Source of the DNA: Codonopsis lanceolata
Taxonomy: Eukaryota > Streptophyta > Magnoliopsida > Asterales > Campanulaceae
NCBI GenBank assembly: GCA_013146195.2
Contig: CM028377.1
Span: 30,670,602-30,734,601, forward strand
DNA length: 64,000 nucleotides
Direction of reading: 5' to 3'
Below are positions 36,796 to 47,837 of this stretch, one piece after another. Position 1 is the first letter of the stretch. Each line of letters begins with the position of its first letter. The translations under genes and the position numbers were made by a program. The notes under the pieces were generated by a model. The model was not told where the DNA came from, searched no databases, and was given only the letters and a program-made list of their open reading frames with translations.

Positions 36796-38584
36796 GGAAT
36801 CACAAAGCTTCCCGGATCTTTCAATTTTGGAGGAGGCTTTTGTTGTAGCACGACACTACATTCCTCCGTCAAAGGTATAGTCTCATGATCCTCAAGTCTT
36901 CTTTTCTTGGAGAGGATATCTTTCACAAATCGGGCATAAGAAGGCATTTGCTCCAAAGCATCGGCAAAAGGAATGTTGATGTGAAGCTTCTTGAAGATTT
37001 CAAGAAACTTAAGAAATTGGTTGTCATCCTTTGGTTTTTGGAGCCTTTGCGGAAATGGCGGTGGAGGATACACTATTTCTTTGACCGGAGGAGGGGGAAT
37101 TGACTCAATCTTCACTTTAAATTTTTCTTGCACTTGCTCACTATTTTGCTCACCCACCTTCTCTTCTTCTTTTCCACCTTGTAGCTCTTTCCCACTTCTA
37201 AGAGTAATAGACATGCATTGTTCTTTCCCTTTGGGATTTGGCTCGGTATCACTTGGAAGGTTTCCTTGGGGTCTAGAATTGATGGAAGATGCAAGTTGAC
37301 CCATTTGGATTTCAAGGTTTCTCACGGAAGATTGGGTGCTAAGGATTTTGGCTTGTTGGTCATGGATGATTTTTAGGAGGTCTTCCACGGGTATCTCTTT
37401 CTTGGGTGGTGGTTGAGTTGGTTGGGGTTGATTTTGAAATGGTGGTTGGGATAGATGATATGGTTGGTGTTGGTGAGGTTGGTTAGAGAATTCGGGAGGG
37501 TTATTGGAATTTCGATTTTGGGTTGAGGAGGAGGGTTGGTTTTGGTTGTTGCTCCAAGAAAAGTTGGGGTGGTTTCGCCAACCCGGATTATATGTGTTTG
37601 AATATGGGTTGTTTTGGTTCCGGTTGAAGTTGGAAACAAATTGGATTGATTCCATTTTCAAATGGCAAACATCCGAAGTGTGAGGGCCTCCACAAAGCTC
37701 ACATGCCACTTTTTGTGGAAGAAGAGTAGCTTGCAAGATCTTGGTAAGCTCCGCTACTTGAGCGGTCAAGCTAGCAACTTCGGTTGAGGATTCCCGAACC
37801 ATGGCAACACTCCTTTGAGCTCCTCTTTCATTCCCCCAAAAATGATTGTTTGAGGCCATCTTCTCCAACAAAGCATACCCATCATCAACATTCTTTGTCA
37901 TAAATGCTCCACCCGCGGCCGCATCAATAGAAGTTCTTGTTGATGGAAGCAAACCATTATAAAATGTTTGCACTATCAACGGGGCAATCCATGATGTGAG
38001 CACTTCCTCAACATGCCTTTGTATCTCTCCCAAGCTTCATACAACGTCTCACCATCAAGTTGAAGAAAAGAAGTGATGACATTCCTCAATTGGACTGTCT
38101 TCGCCGGAGGATAATATTTCTCCAAGAAAGCTTGCCTAAGTTCTCCCCAATTTGTGATAGATCCCGGAGTCAACGAGTTCAACCACACTTTCGCTTTATC
38201 CCTAAGAGAGAAAGGAAACAAGCGAAGGCGTATGGCTTCATTCGACACTCCATTCATCTTGAACGTGTCACAAATCTCCATGAAATTCATGATATGATCA
38301 TGAGCATCCTCGGTCACCAATCCCCCAAATTGAACATTCCCTTGGATTAGAGAGATGAGAGATGGCTTGATCTCAAAGTTGTTGGCGGCCACGGGAGGTC
38401 TCACAATTCCCGGTAGATAGTCGTTCATGGAGGGAATAGTGAAGTCATGGAGTGGCCTCTCTTGCTCAATAGGATTCTCCCTATTTCTCCTTTCATTAGC
38501 CCCTTGGGCTTGTTCTCTATTCACCTTTTCATTATCCCCTTGGACTTCTTCTCGGGGAATATATTCGGCACCCGCTTCCGCCAT
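36775..38584 (-). pseudogene. Gypsy gag, broken by one frameshift
   Basis: The ATG at 38584 starts MAEAGAEYIP. The retrotransposon gag core follows: IQGNVQFGGLVTEDAHDH, then MEICDTFKMNGVSNEAIRLR and FPFSLRDKAKVWLNSL, then YEAWERYKGMLRKC. The frame stops at 37976 and continues in another frame from about 37990 (QTFYNGLLPSTRTSIDAAAG). It goes on through a CELCGGPHTSDVC zinc-knuckle-like motif (a C-x2-C...H...C form), a long Asn/Gln/Pro-rich stretch, and CMSITLRSGKEL before the protease. The capsid is therefore not made intact from this copy. Confidence 0.88.
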
Positions 38585-38823
38585 AGTTCTTTGCACTCTA
38601 CGGCGAAGTCGGATAGTTCTTTCAATTTCCGGATCAATCGGCAACAATGAAACTTTTGTCAATCGGGTGTGTCGCATACACCTACACACAAGCTCAAAGA
38701 ACTACACCAAAAGATCAAGTGCAATAGCCCAAGCAACAATAATAAATAAAAACAAGAAAATAAAAATGTCTAAATTACAATTTCAAAAGCAACTATTATG
38801 ATATCTTAAAACAACACCGTGCT

Positions 38824-38847
38824 TCCCCGGCAACGGCGCCAAAAACT
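38824..38847 (-). other. Primer-binding region of the gag-protease element
   Basis: On the minus strand, three bases after the 5' LTR ending AACA, the sequence reads TTGGCGCCGTTGCCGGGGA, a leader motif seen in many plant Athila/Tat-type elements. The matching tRNA was not identified here. Confidence 0.65.
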
Positions 38848-40535
38848 TGTTGGTTGCGCGAACGCAACATGGGCAAGATTACCCGGTCAAACAAGTAATA
38901 CAGTGATAAAGTAGAGTGTCGATCCCACGAGGAAGAAATTTGGTTTTTTTTAATGAGTACCAAGCACGTTGCAATTTTAACTATATTTAGACGATCGATT
39001 TTTAGTGAAATAACTAATTAATTAAGCTAGAACAAGAAATTAAATAAAACAATATTAAATTGAGGTTGACTTCAATGAGAGGGGATCTAGGGTTTTGATT
39101 TTCAATTGACTCTTCCGTTGTGATTTAATAAGGGGTTGCTATTAAAACTATTCTATTTTTTTGGAAGTCGGGGATTCAAAAATCACCGTTAAGGGCTTTC
39201 GCTTCGTATAACGGTGCTAATTAACGGTATAAATTCACGGGCTTTCGCTACGTATGAATTTATCCAATTAATCGCTTCCAAACACAAAACCCCAATTGAC
39301 TATTTTAAAGAGGATTAATAACTTAGATTAACCCAACCCAAAACAACTATGTTGTATTTTCCAAAATTATCAAGTCACTTTCATGCACTAAACAAATTTT
39401 AAAATCATGTAATGGGTGATCAAATCATTACAAGCATTAAGAGCACAACATAATACATAAAAATTAATGAATAGCAATTAATAACAAAACCTCAAATTTA
39501 AATCACAACATCCAAGCCAATATATATCAAAACCCTAGGCAATTAATTTAGTTCATAATGCTAAGGAAATAAATCAAATCTTCAATCAAAAGTATCATCA
39601 TTAAATAAAAATATAAATTAAAGTGGATAATACTTTACAATAAAGGAGATGATTGAAATTCTTTGGCTTTTGAACAATAATGGAAGAACAATGAATAGAA
39701 TGAAAATGGATGGAATAGTGGCTGCTTCCAGTTCTTCTCTCATTCCAGATTTTTCCTTCCTCTTCTGCTTCCAGCCAGTTCTTCTCTTTTTTGTTCAGTT
39801 GTTCCAGCCCAACCTTGTGTTCTGTCCGAAAAAATCAGCTCCCAGATATTCCATTCAAAGGCTGTTAGGGCATTAAGGGGTAATTTAGGGAGTTTCAAAG
39901 AGATTTGGGGGTAAAAAGGAGAAGAAAAAGGGAGATGGGTGCGCTAGGGTCAGGGTCAGCCCATGGAGTGGAGTGCGGGTCACCCAGGAAGGAAATGGGC
40001 TAGGAGGAGAGAGGGAAGTGGACTGGATGGGCGGGCAGGTGGACTGGAATGGCGCGGGTTGGATCCGACCCATAAGCAAGGACGCGCGGGTCGCTGGGCT
40101 GAGGCGGGTGACGTGGCCGCTTCTCTGCTTGACAACGCATTAATGAAGGAATGGGCCGTTGTCAGCGCTGCCCTCTCACTTTCAGAAGTTGCTTCGGTGC
40201 CCCTGCCTTCCATAAATTGGCTAGCGAAGTCCCTCTGCACCCAGACTTCGCAAATAAGTCCTCAGTTAACTCTGTTAGGCTGCTGTTGCCTTTTGTGCTA
40301 TGAAATCCTTAACGAAACTTAACAGCAAGTGCCAAACTTAACATTGAAGCCCGGAATGTCCTCGATTTGCGTATATTGAGCCATACAACCTCAAATATCT
40401 TTGAGATACCTACATGAAGCATAAAAATACATAAAAATAATATCTCAAGTGCAATTAATTATCAACCAAAGCTCAAAATAACCAATAAAATTCCAGAAAA
40501 TTAATGAAAATAATAGGAAAATTACAAGCTTATCA
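38848..40535 (-). repeat. 5' LTR of the gag-protease element
   Basis: 1688 bases, matching 32673-34358 almost throughout. LTRs are identical at insertion, so the few differences imply a recent event compared with the outer Copia, whose 0.2-kb LTRs are visibly diverged. Confidence 0.93.
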
Positions 40536-40669
40536 GTCGTCTCAAGCGTTGTTTCAAGGTCAACAAACTGAAGAGTGCGTTTGGATTGTTCCATTGAGTC
40601 GAGGTGTCATCTTCCATATTCAACATTGACGTTCTTCGCTTCTCTTGTTGCGTGCGCTACAGTTCGTGT

Positions 40670-41920
40670 TCACGAGTACGTGACTTGGATCGTATCACAT
40701 AGACTTTCATATGAAGATGTTAGAATAATATCATTGACATATAAAAGAAGATAAGCCATATCGTTACCTCGACGGTAAATGAAAAGGGAATGATCCAATT
40801 TGCTGTTGGAAAAACCAATAGTGAGACATAATCGACAAATCTTTTGTACCTGTGGAGCTTGCTTGAGTCTGTACAAGGATTTTTTTTTAATAAACATACA
40901 TGGTCAGGATATGATTTGTCACGAAAACCCATTGGTTGATGCGTGTAAACGGTTTCGTGGAGGTCGCCATGTAAGAAAGCATTCTTTACATTTAGTCGGT
41001 GAATAGGCCATGCTTTGGAGATAGCGAGATTGAGAACAATGCGAATAGTAGCCGATTTGACAACTGGACTAAAAGTCTTGCCACAATCTATGCCAACCTA
41101 TCGAGTCTTTCCATCACCTACTAGACGGGATTTATGCCTCTCAAATGAACCATCAAATTTTTCTTTATGTTTAAAAATCTACATGGAACGAATGACATTA
41201 ACATTGAACGGACGAGGCACTAAATCCCACATCTTATTAGAAATAAGTGCATTATATTCATCGTCAATGGCCAATTTCCAATTCAGGTCATTAATTGCAG
41301 ACATCGGGTTACGAGGGATAGGGGACCTAATGACTTGAAAGAGAAGGATATATTTGGTGTTTGGTTTGAAAATACCATATTGGCTTCTAGCAAGAGGACA
41401 TTGGGCTGGAATGGGGATAGAATGGGATGGAGGAGGAGCCGGTTGGGATGAAACAATATTGGGAGGCCCAATACGAGGAAGGGAAGTGAGCTGGCAGGAG
41501 ATGGGCCAAGAGGGATTGAGCCGTTATTGACTAGGGTAGATGGCGTGGGGGAGGGAGGTGTGGACACGATGGGGCTGGGTTGAGAGGCCCAGTGCTGGAT
41601 CATATAAGGGGAGAGCCCACTGTCCAAAAAATTATATGAGTATGGGGATGGGTACAAATTTTAGCAAACGGAATTGTGTTTCATCAAAGAGAACGTGATG
41701 GCTAATGATGATTTTGGTGGAGGATAAATCATAGCACTTATAGCCACGATGATGAGGCGGATAGCCCAAGAACACACATGGGTAGAACGAGCTTGAAGCT
41801 TGTTAATTGTAGTAGAGGGGAAAAGAGGATAGTACATGTAACCAAAAACTCAAAGGTAAGAGTAGGAGGGGTCTTTGCGATAGAGAAAGTAATGTACTAA
41901 CTATATTATTAATGGTTCGA
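40670..41920 (-). pseudogene. Copia integrase C-terminus and reverse transcriptase (N-terminal part), decayed
   Basis: In several frames: near 41740-41880 an integrase tail; near 41290-41220 NWKLAIDDEYNALISNKMWD; near 41060-40930 the TFSPVVKSATIR and HRLNVKNAFLHGDL regions; and from 40897 SLYRLKQAPQ, then LLLYVNDIILT, where the usual YVDD catalytic pair is YVND. Loss of one catalytic aspartate and several stops make it inactive. The frame breaks off at 40681 where the nested insertion begins. Confidence 0.8.
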
Positions 41921-41925
41921 ATCTT

Positions 41926-42501
41926 TCATTTGGCTTTGCCATTTTGAGATGACGTGTGGGGATAAGAGAAACGAAAAGAAAGACCATTGGCATTACAAAA
42001 ATCCCAAAACTGTTTATTGTCAAATTCCCTACCATTATCACACTGAATGATTTTTATTTCCCGTTCGAACTGAGTGCGAACAAAAGCTCGAAAAGTTAAG
42101 AAAGTAGAGTAAACTTGGGACTTTTTGGAAAGAGGGAAGGTCCATAAGAAATTAGAGCAATCATCCAATAAAAGTAGATAATAACGATGACCAGATGAAC
42201 TCGGCACAGGAGAGGTCCAAATATCACTATGAATAATATCAAAAGGCATATAAGTGCGAGAAGTAGAAGCAACAAAAGGCAATTTGATATGTTTTTCTAG
42301 TGAACAATTATGACAAATTTGAGAATTACTAGTTCCATTACATTGAATAAACTGATTTAGTCTAAGAGAATTTAAAATAGTGGCTCCTGGATGACCCAAA
42401 CGTGCATGCCATAAAGACGGAGCTAAAACAACAAAAGTGGAAGGAGATGTGGCTGAATGAGTTGTGATAGGATAAAGCTCGTCCCGACTATCACATCTCA
42501 T
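41926..42501 (-). pseudogene. Copia GAG-pre-integrase and integrase core
   Basis: The frame reads LWHARLGHPGATILNSL with the H...H zinc-finger start and ICHNCSLEKHIKLPF with its C...C partner, then FDIIHSDIWTSPVPSSSGHR (first catalytic Asp) and IIQCDNGREFDNKQF (second Asp). It ends at HTSSQNGKAK just after where the catalytic Glu-bearing helix begins. A stop or frame change at about 41926 truncates it. Confidence 0.87.
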
Positions 42502-42970
42502 AAGATGAGTTCCTGTCTAAAAGTCTTTCACAGAAAAACCTAAATGATCAAATTCAACAGAAACAAAATTATCAGTAGTAAATTTCCTAATTGAAACCTA
42601 GTTTTTGATAATTTGAGGAGCATGAAGGAAATTTTTCAACTAAAAAGGGGGTGTGGAGAAGGTAAATGTGTATGACCATAACCGCGAATTGGAATATAAT
42701 GACCGTTGCCTCCATCACCGTTGCATTGGGCTCAAGGATGGTATGCAACAGGTCAGTCGAGATTGTGGTATAAATCCACTGAAAAACCGTGGCATCAAGA
42801 GTCAGCCATGCATAGCTCTTTCTCTTCGTCGGAAGTAGACTCTTTTGATGTGCCTTCTGCCGGCGAAATGATGTGGTGGATATGTTTTGGATGCAGACAT
42901 GACATGCCTATGAAACGGAGAATAAGAGAAGAAAATAGGGCGTTGCGGAAGAGGAAAAAATGTTCCCTAA

Positions 42971-42983
42971 GGTTCTGATACCA
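42971..42983 (-). other. Primer-binding site of the outer Copia element
   Basis: The minus strand reads TGGTATCAGAACC directly inside the 5' LTR, complementary to the 3' end of initiator tRNA-Met, as in the Copia at 17760. Confidence 0.88.
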
Positions 42984-43185
42984 TGAAAGAATATCTTGTT
43001 GTATTCCAATTATCACAATCAACAATATATACATTGGTTTGAGAGAGAAAGAGTCTAACCTATCTTTTAGCTAACCGAAGATACATGTCATCCAGGATAA
43101 ATATTAAATACGCCTAAGCTAAAATGTAGGAAACCAAACCTTTTCCATATTTAGATATATTGAATTATTTACATATATTCTATTA
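42984..43185 (-). repeat. Copia 5' LTR
   Basis: Partner of 31031-31233. It contains CAATATATACATTGGTTTGA, a GA tract and a GATACATGTCATCC word, matching the other LTR with scattered differences. Confidence 0.85.
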
Positions 43186-44342
43186 ATTTCGATAATTAGT
43201 GCCGGCAAAGTGCCAATTTTTTTTTTATTTCCAGCACTTTTTAATTGCTGGAAAAAGCCATTTTTGTTGTAGTGAAGAGTGTAATCATTATATTATATTG
43301 TAGTATAAGAGAGAGGAAAGAGAGGAGAAAGAGTAGACTGGTTTTTGGGTATTCTTTGGGAAGGGTGGATGTGTAAATCTTTGCAACTCTTTAGGAGAAT
43401 AGTGAGTTTTTAATTGCTTCCCAATTTATTTTATTAAGTCCATCTTCCTTATCAATAATTGTTTGTTTACTTCTTGATGGTGTTAGATCTTCTAAGAGTA
43501 CCAAAGGTTTAGACTTGTTGAAAGATTTGTTATCAAGTGTTAGGAGCTCGAAGATGGGGGATGATCTGGTGTTTTAAGAAGATAATAACCTTGGATGAGA
43601 AGGGAGATCGCTACAATATTTTTTATATTTTTTTTCTTTGGGTCCCAAGGAAATCGTGTGAATGGATGAAACTTAAAACCTCACACTTTGTAAAACCAAT
43701 GGCAAAGAGGTTCCTTTGAATTTGAAAGATTACAAGTAATTAGTTGTTCAAATTAAGAGGAAAGGTGAAGAAAGTAAAGGGATCAATAGGAAAGCCTACC
43801 CCATTAACTATACAATACAACTTAGTCAATTGACTGAAGCTATTCGGTGGTCTAGATCGATCTCGATCGTAAGATCCAACGGTTCTGGGTCAGTTACAAA
43901 TAACCCCCTCAACTATGGGTCAAGTTTGAATAACGTTTAAATTTTTAAAAATTAATAAAGAATAAAATTAAAGATAGAAAATCACATAAATTTGAAAAAA
44001 TTGTTATAAATTTATTTAAATGTATTTCCTTGTTCGAAAAGGGGGGATTGAATGGAATTAAACCATCTTCGTTATTAATTAAGTTAACAATTGATAATAG
44101 ACTTGTGCATTTGAATGACAAGAATTGATAGAGATGATAGTTTCAAATATTTCGTACTAATGTAGTAGCTATAAAAAATTTTGGTTATTGAAAATACAAA
44201 CATATAAAAATACATAAATGAAAATTATTTTACTAAATAGTCAAAGATAACACCGTTTGTTATATCCGATAAAAGAGAAATTGAAGTCTGGTATAACACT
44301 CTAAAATATTGTAGAACAACATTTTGTGCAACATAAACATAA
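43186..44342. other. Intergenic, no gene seen
   Basis: AT-rich. GTGCCGGCAAAGTGCCAATTT near 43199 is answered by an imperfect inverted CCAGCACTTTTT and GCTGGAAAAAG near 43232-43257, a small foldback. No coding likeness. Confidence 0.45.
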
Positions 44343-45556
44343 TGAGTAATTGCAGGCCATTCTTTTCTCCTAAATTTTCAACAACATAACTACACCATTT
44401 TTCTCAACCGGAAAAGTACATTTTCATTCAACTGTTCCAATAATGCCCAAATCACATACACGATGTAAATTTCTTCTTCTTCTCCCTCATCATCGAGTTC
44501 GTCCGCCCGAAAATACAAAAAAAGTATGGTGCTTATGGATAAAGAGGAAAGAGAGTAAGTTCGGTGGTGAAGAATGATGGTTACTATGTAATTGTGTTTT
44601 CACATTATCTTCCTACTTTATACATCGTTCTTCTTCTTCTTCTTCTTCTTCTTCTTCTTCTTCTTCTTCTTCATTTTGTGTTTCTGCGTGTGATTCAAAA
44701 TAGATTTACTTTTATGTTTGGACTGCTGTGCATATACTGTTCGATGAAATGCCCAAATAAGAGTTTGTTTACCGAATGGTTTACTGATTGTTTGATTGCT
44801 TGAGCCTTTTTTTTTTTTTTTTGTACTGCAATCATATTAGTATGAGAAATGATTTTTATCATTAAAAAAAGTGTATTTGATATAGACTCTGATGCCCATA
44901 TAACCTTTTCATCATTTAATGTTAAAATTAAATGTTAGATTTTATCAATTGACATATGTATTTCTTTTGTTGTTTTTTATAATGTTATTTCATTTTATTT
45001 TTTGTTTTCTTAGTTGGACAGTCATATAAAAACTATATTGCAGAAAATGTTTTTTTTCTTCCGAACACTCAATTCCTCCTAATTTTTTATTTATAGTATG
45101 TTTTTTATAAATATTTAATTATTATTAAAGTAAGCATAGATGATTATCAATGACAAATGTTATATATGTTGTTGGACACCCTTTTTGAAGCTAGATGCAT
45201 CAATTTTATATTACGATGCATCATTTGTGAATTGTGATGCATCGATTTGGATGTGGGATGTAGGTAAGATGCATTAATTTTGAATTATTGTTGATTGTGT
45301 ATAGAAAAGAAGATAGATGAAGGTCTGATTCATTATGATTTAAGGCGCGATGCATAAATTGGATTAGTTGACTTAAATTGACACATCGTGATACATAGAT
45401 TGATGCAACGCAATGCACTGATTAAGTGATCCATAGTGCGTCTTCGTTTCATTAAGAGTATCGTAACCTTTTTAATCCAAATTGGTTTTTTTTTCGGTTA
45501 AAAAGCATTAAAAAAATATATAGCAATTCAAAACTTCATATAATGGAAGGGCTGAA
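44343..45556 (+). mobile_element. GATGCATC-rich TIR family, copy C
   Basis: Same order of landmarks as copy A: ACGATGTAAATTTCTTCTTC (44461), a TTC microsatellite (44631-44672), GTGTGATTCAAAATAGATTT (44689), GTTCGATGAAATGCCCAAAT (44740), GGACACCCTTTTTGAAGC (45174), then GATGCATC words to about 45420. The ends are GAGTAATTGCAGGCC and, reversed, TTAAGGAGAAATTCAGCCC. No clear target duplication. Confidence 0.6.
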
Positions 45557-46673
45557 TTTCTCCTTAAAACAAACAACAACAAAAGGCCTAAAAAAATACT
45601 CAAATTTTCACATACCTAAGTTTCTCAATTTACTTCATCCAAGTTATTCTTACTTACTAATTATAATGGACAACAAATATTACTCCAATATTATAACCAA
45701 TCATGCTCAAACTTAAAAAAAAACCAAACTAATTTTGAGCCCAAAAGAAACCCAAACATCTTTCCTTGTAATATAGATAGAGATAGCTTCTCACTCTTTA
45801 ACCTAAATACCCCACTCACTCTCTCTAACCTATATACACATCGGCTCACTTTCATTATCATTCAATCAAGTCATCTCACTCATCTCTAATCCTATATACA
45901 TATCGGCTCACTTTCATTACCTTAAATTATATGCATTCACCATCAAACCAATCGTCTAAAAGGTCACCACTCACCACCTAATATTTATGGTGACCGCTTC
46001 CACATAGTATGTCCACAATCGGACCTTTATACAAAGTCATCACCATCGCTCCTATCACAGTAATCGAGGTGCCGCTGACTTTGGCTTGACTATGTAATTT
46101 TTTCATGTTAACTCTCTCCGGCCTACATATTAGCAAGAATAAAATTGTTATAACTTAAATTATGATATTAAAAAAGTTGTTCTTAGCAATGATGCTCAAC
46201 AAATGAAATATAACAAATTTATAGTGATTTTATTTTTGAAAATTGTTCGAGAAGTGAAGAACCAATGAACTGTCTAACTCTCCTAAACGTCCAATCAATA
46301 CTAACAATTATAGTGGTTTTATCTTCCATGACAATTCATGTAATTGTTTTGATAAATGTTATTAAATCCAATAATTGAAATAAATAATTATCTATTAGTT
46401 CATTGAAATTTAGTATAAGTAAACGAAAAAAATTAGAATTATTATTTATATTACTGAATGCGAATGGGACTAGAAATTGGTTGGTATATATGGTTGTCAA
46501 TTGTCTCAAATCAAATAAAGAATACCAAAAGTTTTCTAATTTATTTATCTAATCAATTTTGATTATAAATTCGTTTCATTTCCCAAAATATTAATGACAC
46601 ATATATAGTATAGAAGTGTTTCCAAATTTGGAAAGCACTTTTTGGCTGGAACTTTCCAAAATTTGCTCATCTC

Positions 46674-46676
<3 letters not shown>
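45557..46676. other. Intergenic, no gene seen
   Basis: AT-rich. A short diverged tandem repeat at about 45828-45920 repeats CATATCGGCTCACTTTCATTA (seen as CACATCGGCTC and CATATCGGCTC). No gene or RNA recognised. Confidence 0.45.

Positions 46677-46721
<45 letters not shown>
46677..46721. repeat. AT microsatellite
   Basis: About 22 AT units adjoining the foldback element. Confidence 0.95.
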
Positions 46722-46723
<2 letters not shown>

Positions 46724-47086
46724 TTCCCTTCATCCCAAAATTATTGTTTTCTTTTTCTTTTTCGTTTGGCATAAAATAATTGTTTTGTTTGAAATTTTCC
46801 TTTTTAGGACAACACTTTTACCACTTTTCCCTTACTTTTTTATCATACTTTAATTATGGGCTACATACACATAGACTTTAAGAAAACACATTTGACTGAA
46901 TTATTAATATTAGTTTGATGTGTAGTTTACTTTAAAGTCCATGTGTATGTGACCCATAATTAAAGTATGATGAAAAGTGAGGGTAAAGTGATAAAATTGT
47001 TGTCCTAAAAAGGAAAGTTTCAAACAAAACAATTATTTTATGACGACGAAAAAAAAATAGAACAATAATATTGGGATGGAATGAGT
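46724..47086. mobile_element. Long foldback MITE, Stowaway-like family
   Basis: Two arms of about 170 bases are near-perfect inverted copies. The left arm runs from TTCATCCCAAAATTATTG through TTTCCTTTTTAGGACAACA to TTTAATTATGGGCTACATAC; the right arm is its reverse with few changes. The whole could fold into one hairpin. It shares its interior with 53128-53385 and 56590-57085. Confidence 0.75.
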
Positions 47087-47202
47087 AATATTAATAATTC
47101 AGTCAAATGTATTTTCTTAAATTATACATCAAGTCAACCCAGACGATAATTTTAAGACAGAGAGAGTATATAAAGTCAATTATTGCATTACATATGGACT
47201 TA

Positions 47203-47488
47203 GGGCTCGTTAGGTGAAGCGTTTTGAAAACATAGCTTTTTCAAAACACATCGTTTCTAAAACGCAGTATTTTCAAAACACAGTTTTGTTTTTGTAAACG
47301 TGTTTGGAAAATTATTTCAAAATGCTATTTTTCATAAACAGAGTTGCAAACGCAACAAATTTTTTAAAATGCTCCAAATTGGAGCGTTTTAAAACGCTGC
47401 ACAATTTTAAAACGCTGCATTGAAACACTTGAAAAAAAACATTATATTTTTGCCAGTGTTTTGATCAAAACGCTCCACCAACAAACAC
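47203..47488. mobile_element. Tourist-like MITE (PIF/Harbinger), TTA target duplication
   Basis: The ends are GGGCTCGTTAGGTGAAGCG and, reversed, GTGTTTGTTGGTGGAGCG. TTA flanks both sides (47200-47202 and 47489-47491). The interior repeats AAAACGC and TTCAAAAC words as inverted arms. This is the classic GGGCTCGTTTGGT class. Confidence 0.75.
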
Positions 47489-47702
47489 TTAATAAATTAA
47501 CCGAAGGTATATAATATTGCAAGAGATATAGCTAGTGTTAAGTTTGGAATATTGTTGATTGTTGCATGCATGATATATATCCCCAGTTGATATAGGATTT
47601 TCCATTATGAAAAAGGGACAGTAGAATTGACTTGACAAATTAATGTACAATTAAGACCAGAGGTAAGCTTTGATTTGCTTGTTTGCATACATTATTTAGT
47701 AG

Positions 47703-47704
<2 letters not shown>

Positions 47705-47735
<31 letters not shown>
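47705..47735. repeat. TA microsatellite
   Basis: About 15 TA units, some 100 bases beyond the end of the AHP gene. Confidence 0.9.
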
Positions 47736-47736
<1 letters not shown>

Positions 47737-47837
47737 CATTAAGCCTCAAGTATTGAATATATCTATATATATCGCAAGGAATCCTCTTTAATTTCTCCTC
47801 AACTCAACATCTTCCCTGCCATGTTTATTTTGCAACT

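Larger units (their letters stand above)
32673..40535 (-). mobile_element. Young gag-protease-only Gypsy-type LTR element (TR-GAG-like, inner layer)
   Basis: Two near-identical LTRs of about 1.69 kb (38848-40535 as 5' LTR, 32673-34358 as 3' LTR, minus strand) are flanked by a perfect 5-base duplication GTCGT (32668-32672 and 40536-40540). The internal 4.5 kb contains only gag and a protease. I see no reverse transcriptase, RNase H or integrase. This fits terminal-repeat retrotransposons with a GAG domain that are moved by proteins of other elements. Domain style (protease DLGAS, long proline- and glutamine-rich gag tail) points to the Athila/Tat side of Ty3/Gypsy. Confidence 0.9.
32152..40680. 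mobile_element. LTR-like insertion (middle layer of the nest), itself interrupted
   Basis: The Copia reverse transcriptase frame stops at 32145-32151 and resumes at 40681-40687. The same seven bases, TGACTTG, sit at both joints, consistent with a target duplication of 5 or so bases. Without the inner element (32673-40535), the inserted piece is about 670 bases of noncoding sequence starting TGTAGTGATGG, probably a solo LTR. Its ends do not show a perfect TG...CA, so the class is uncertain. Confidence 0.6.
31031..43185 (-). mobile_element. Defective Copia LTR retrotransposon (outer layer of a nest)
   Basis: The LTRs are at 42984-43185 (5', minus strand) and 31031-31233 (3'). A tRNA-Met-type primer site lies inside the 5' LTR and a polypurine tract (GTGGGGGAG) inside the 3' LTR. 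The 5-base flanks are ATTTA and ATTTC. The gag region is almost entirely missing: only about 480 bases lie between primer site and integrase. Integrase, reverse transcriptase and RNase H pieces are present with many stops and frame changes. The element is split within reverse transcriptase by the insertion at 32152-40680. Confidence 0.85.
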
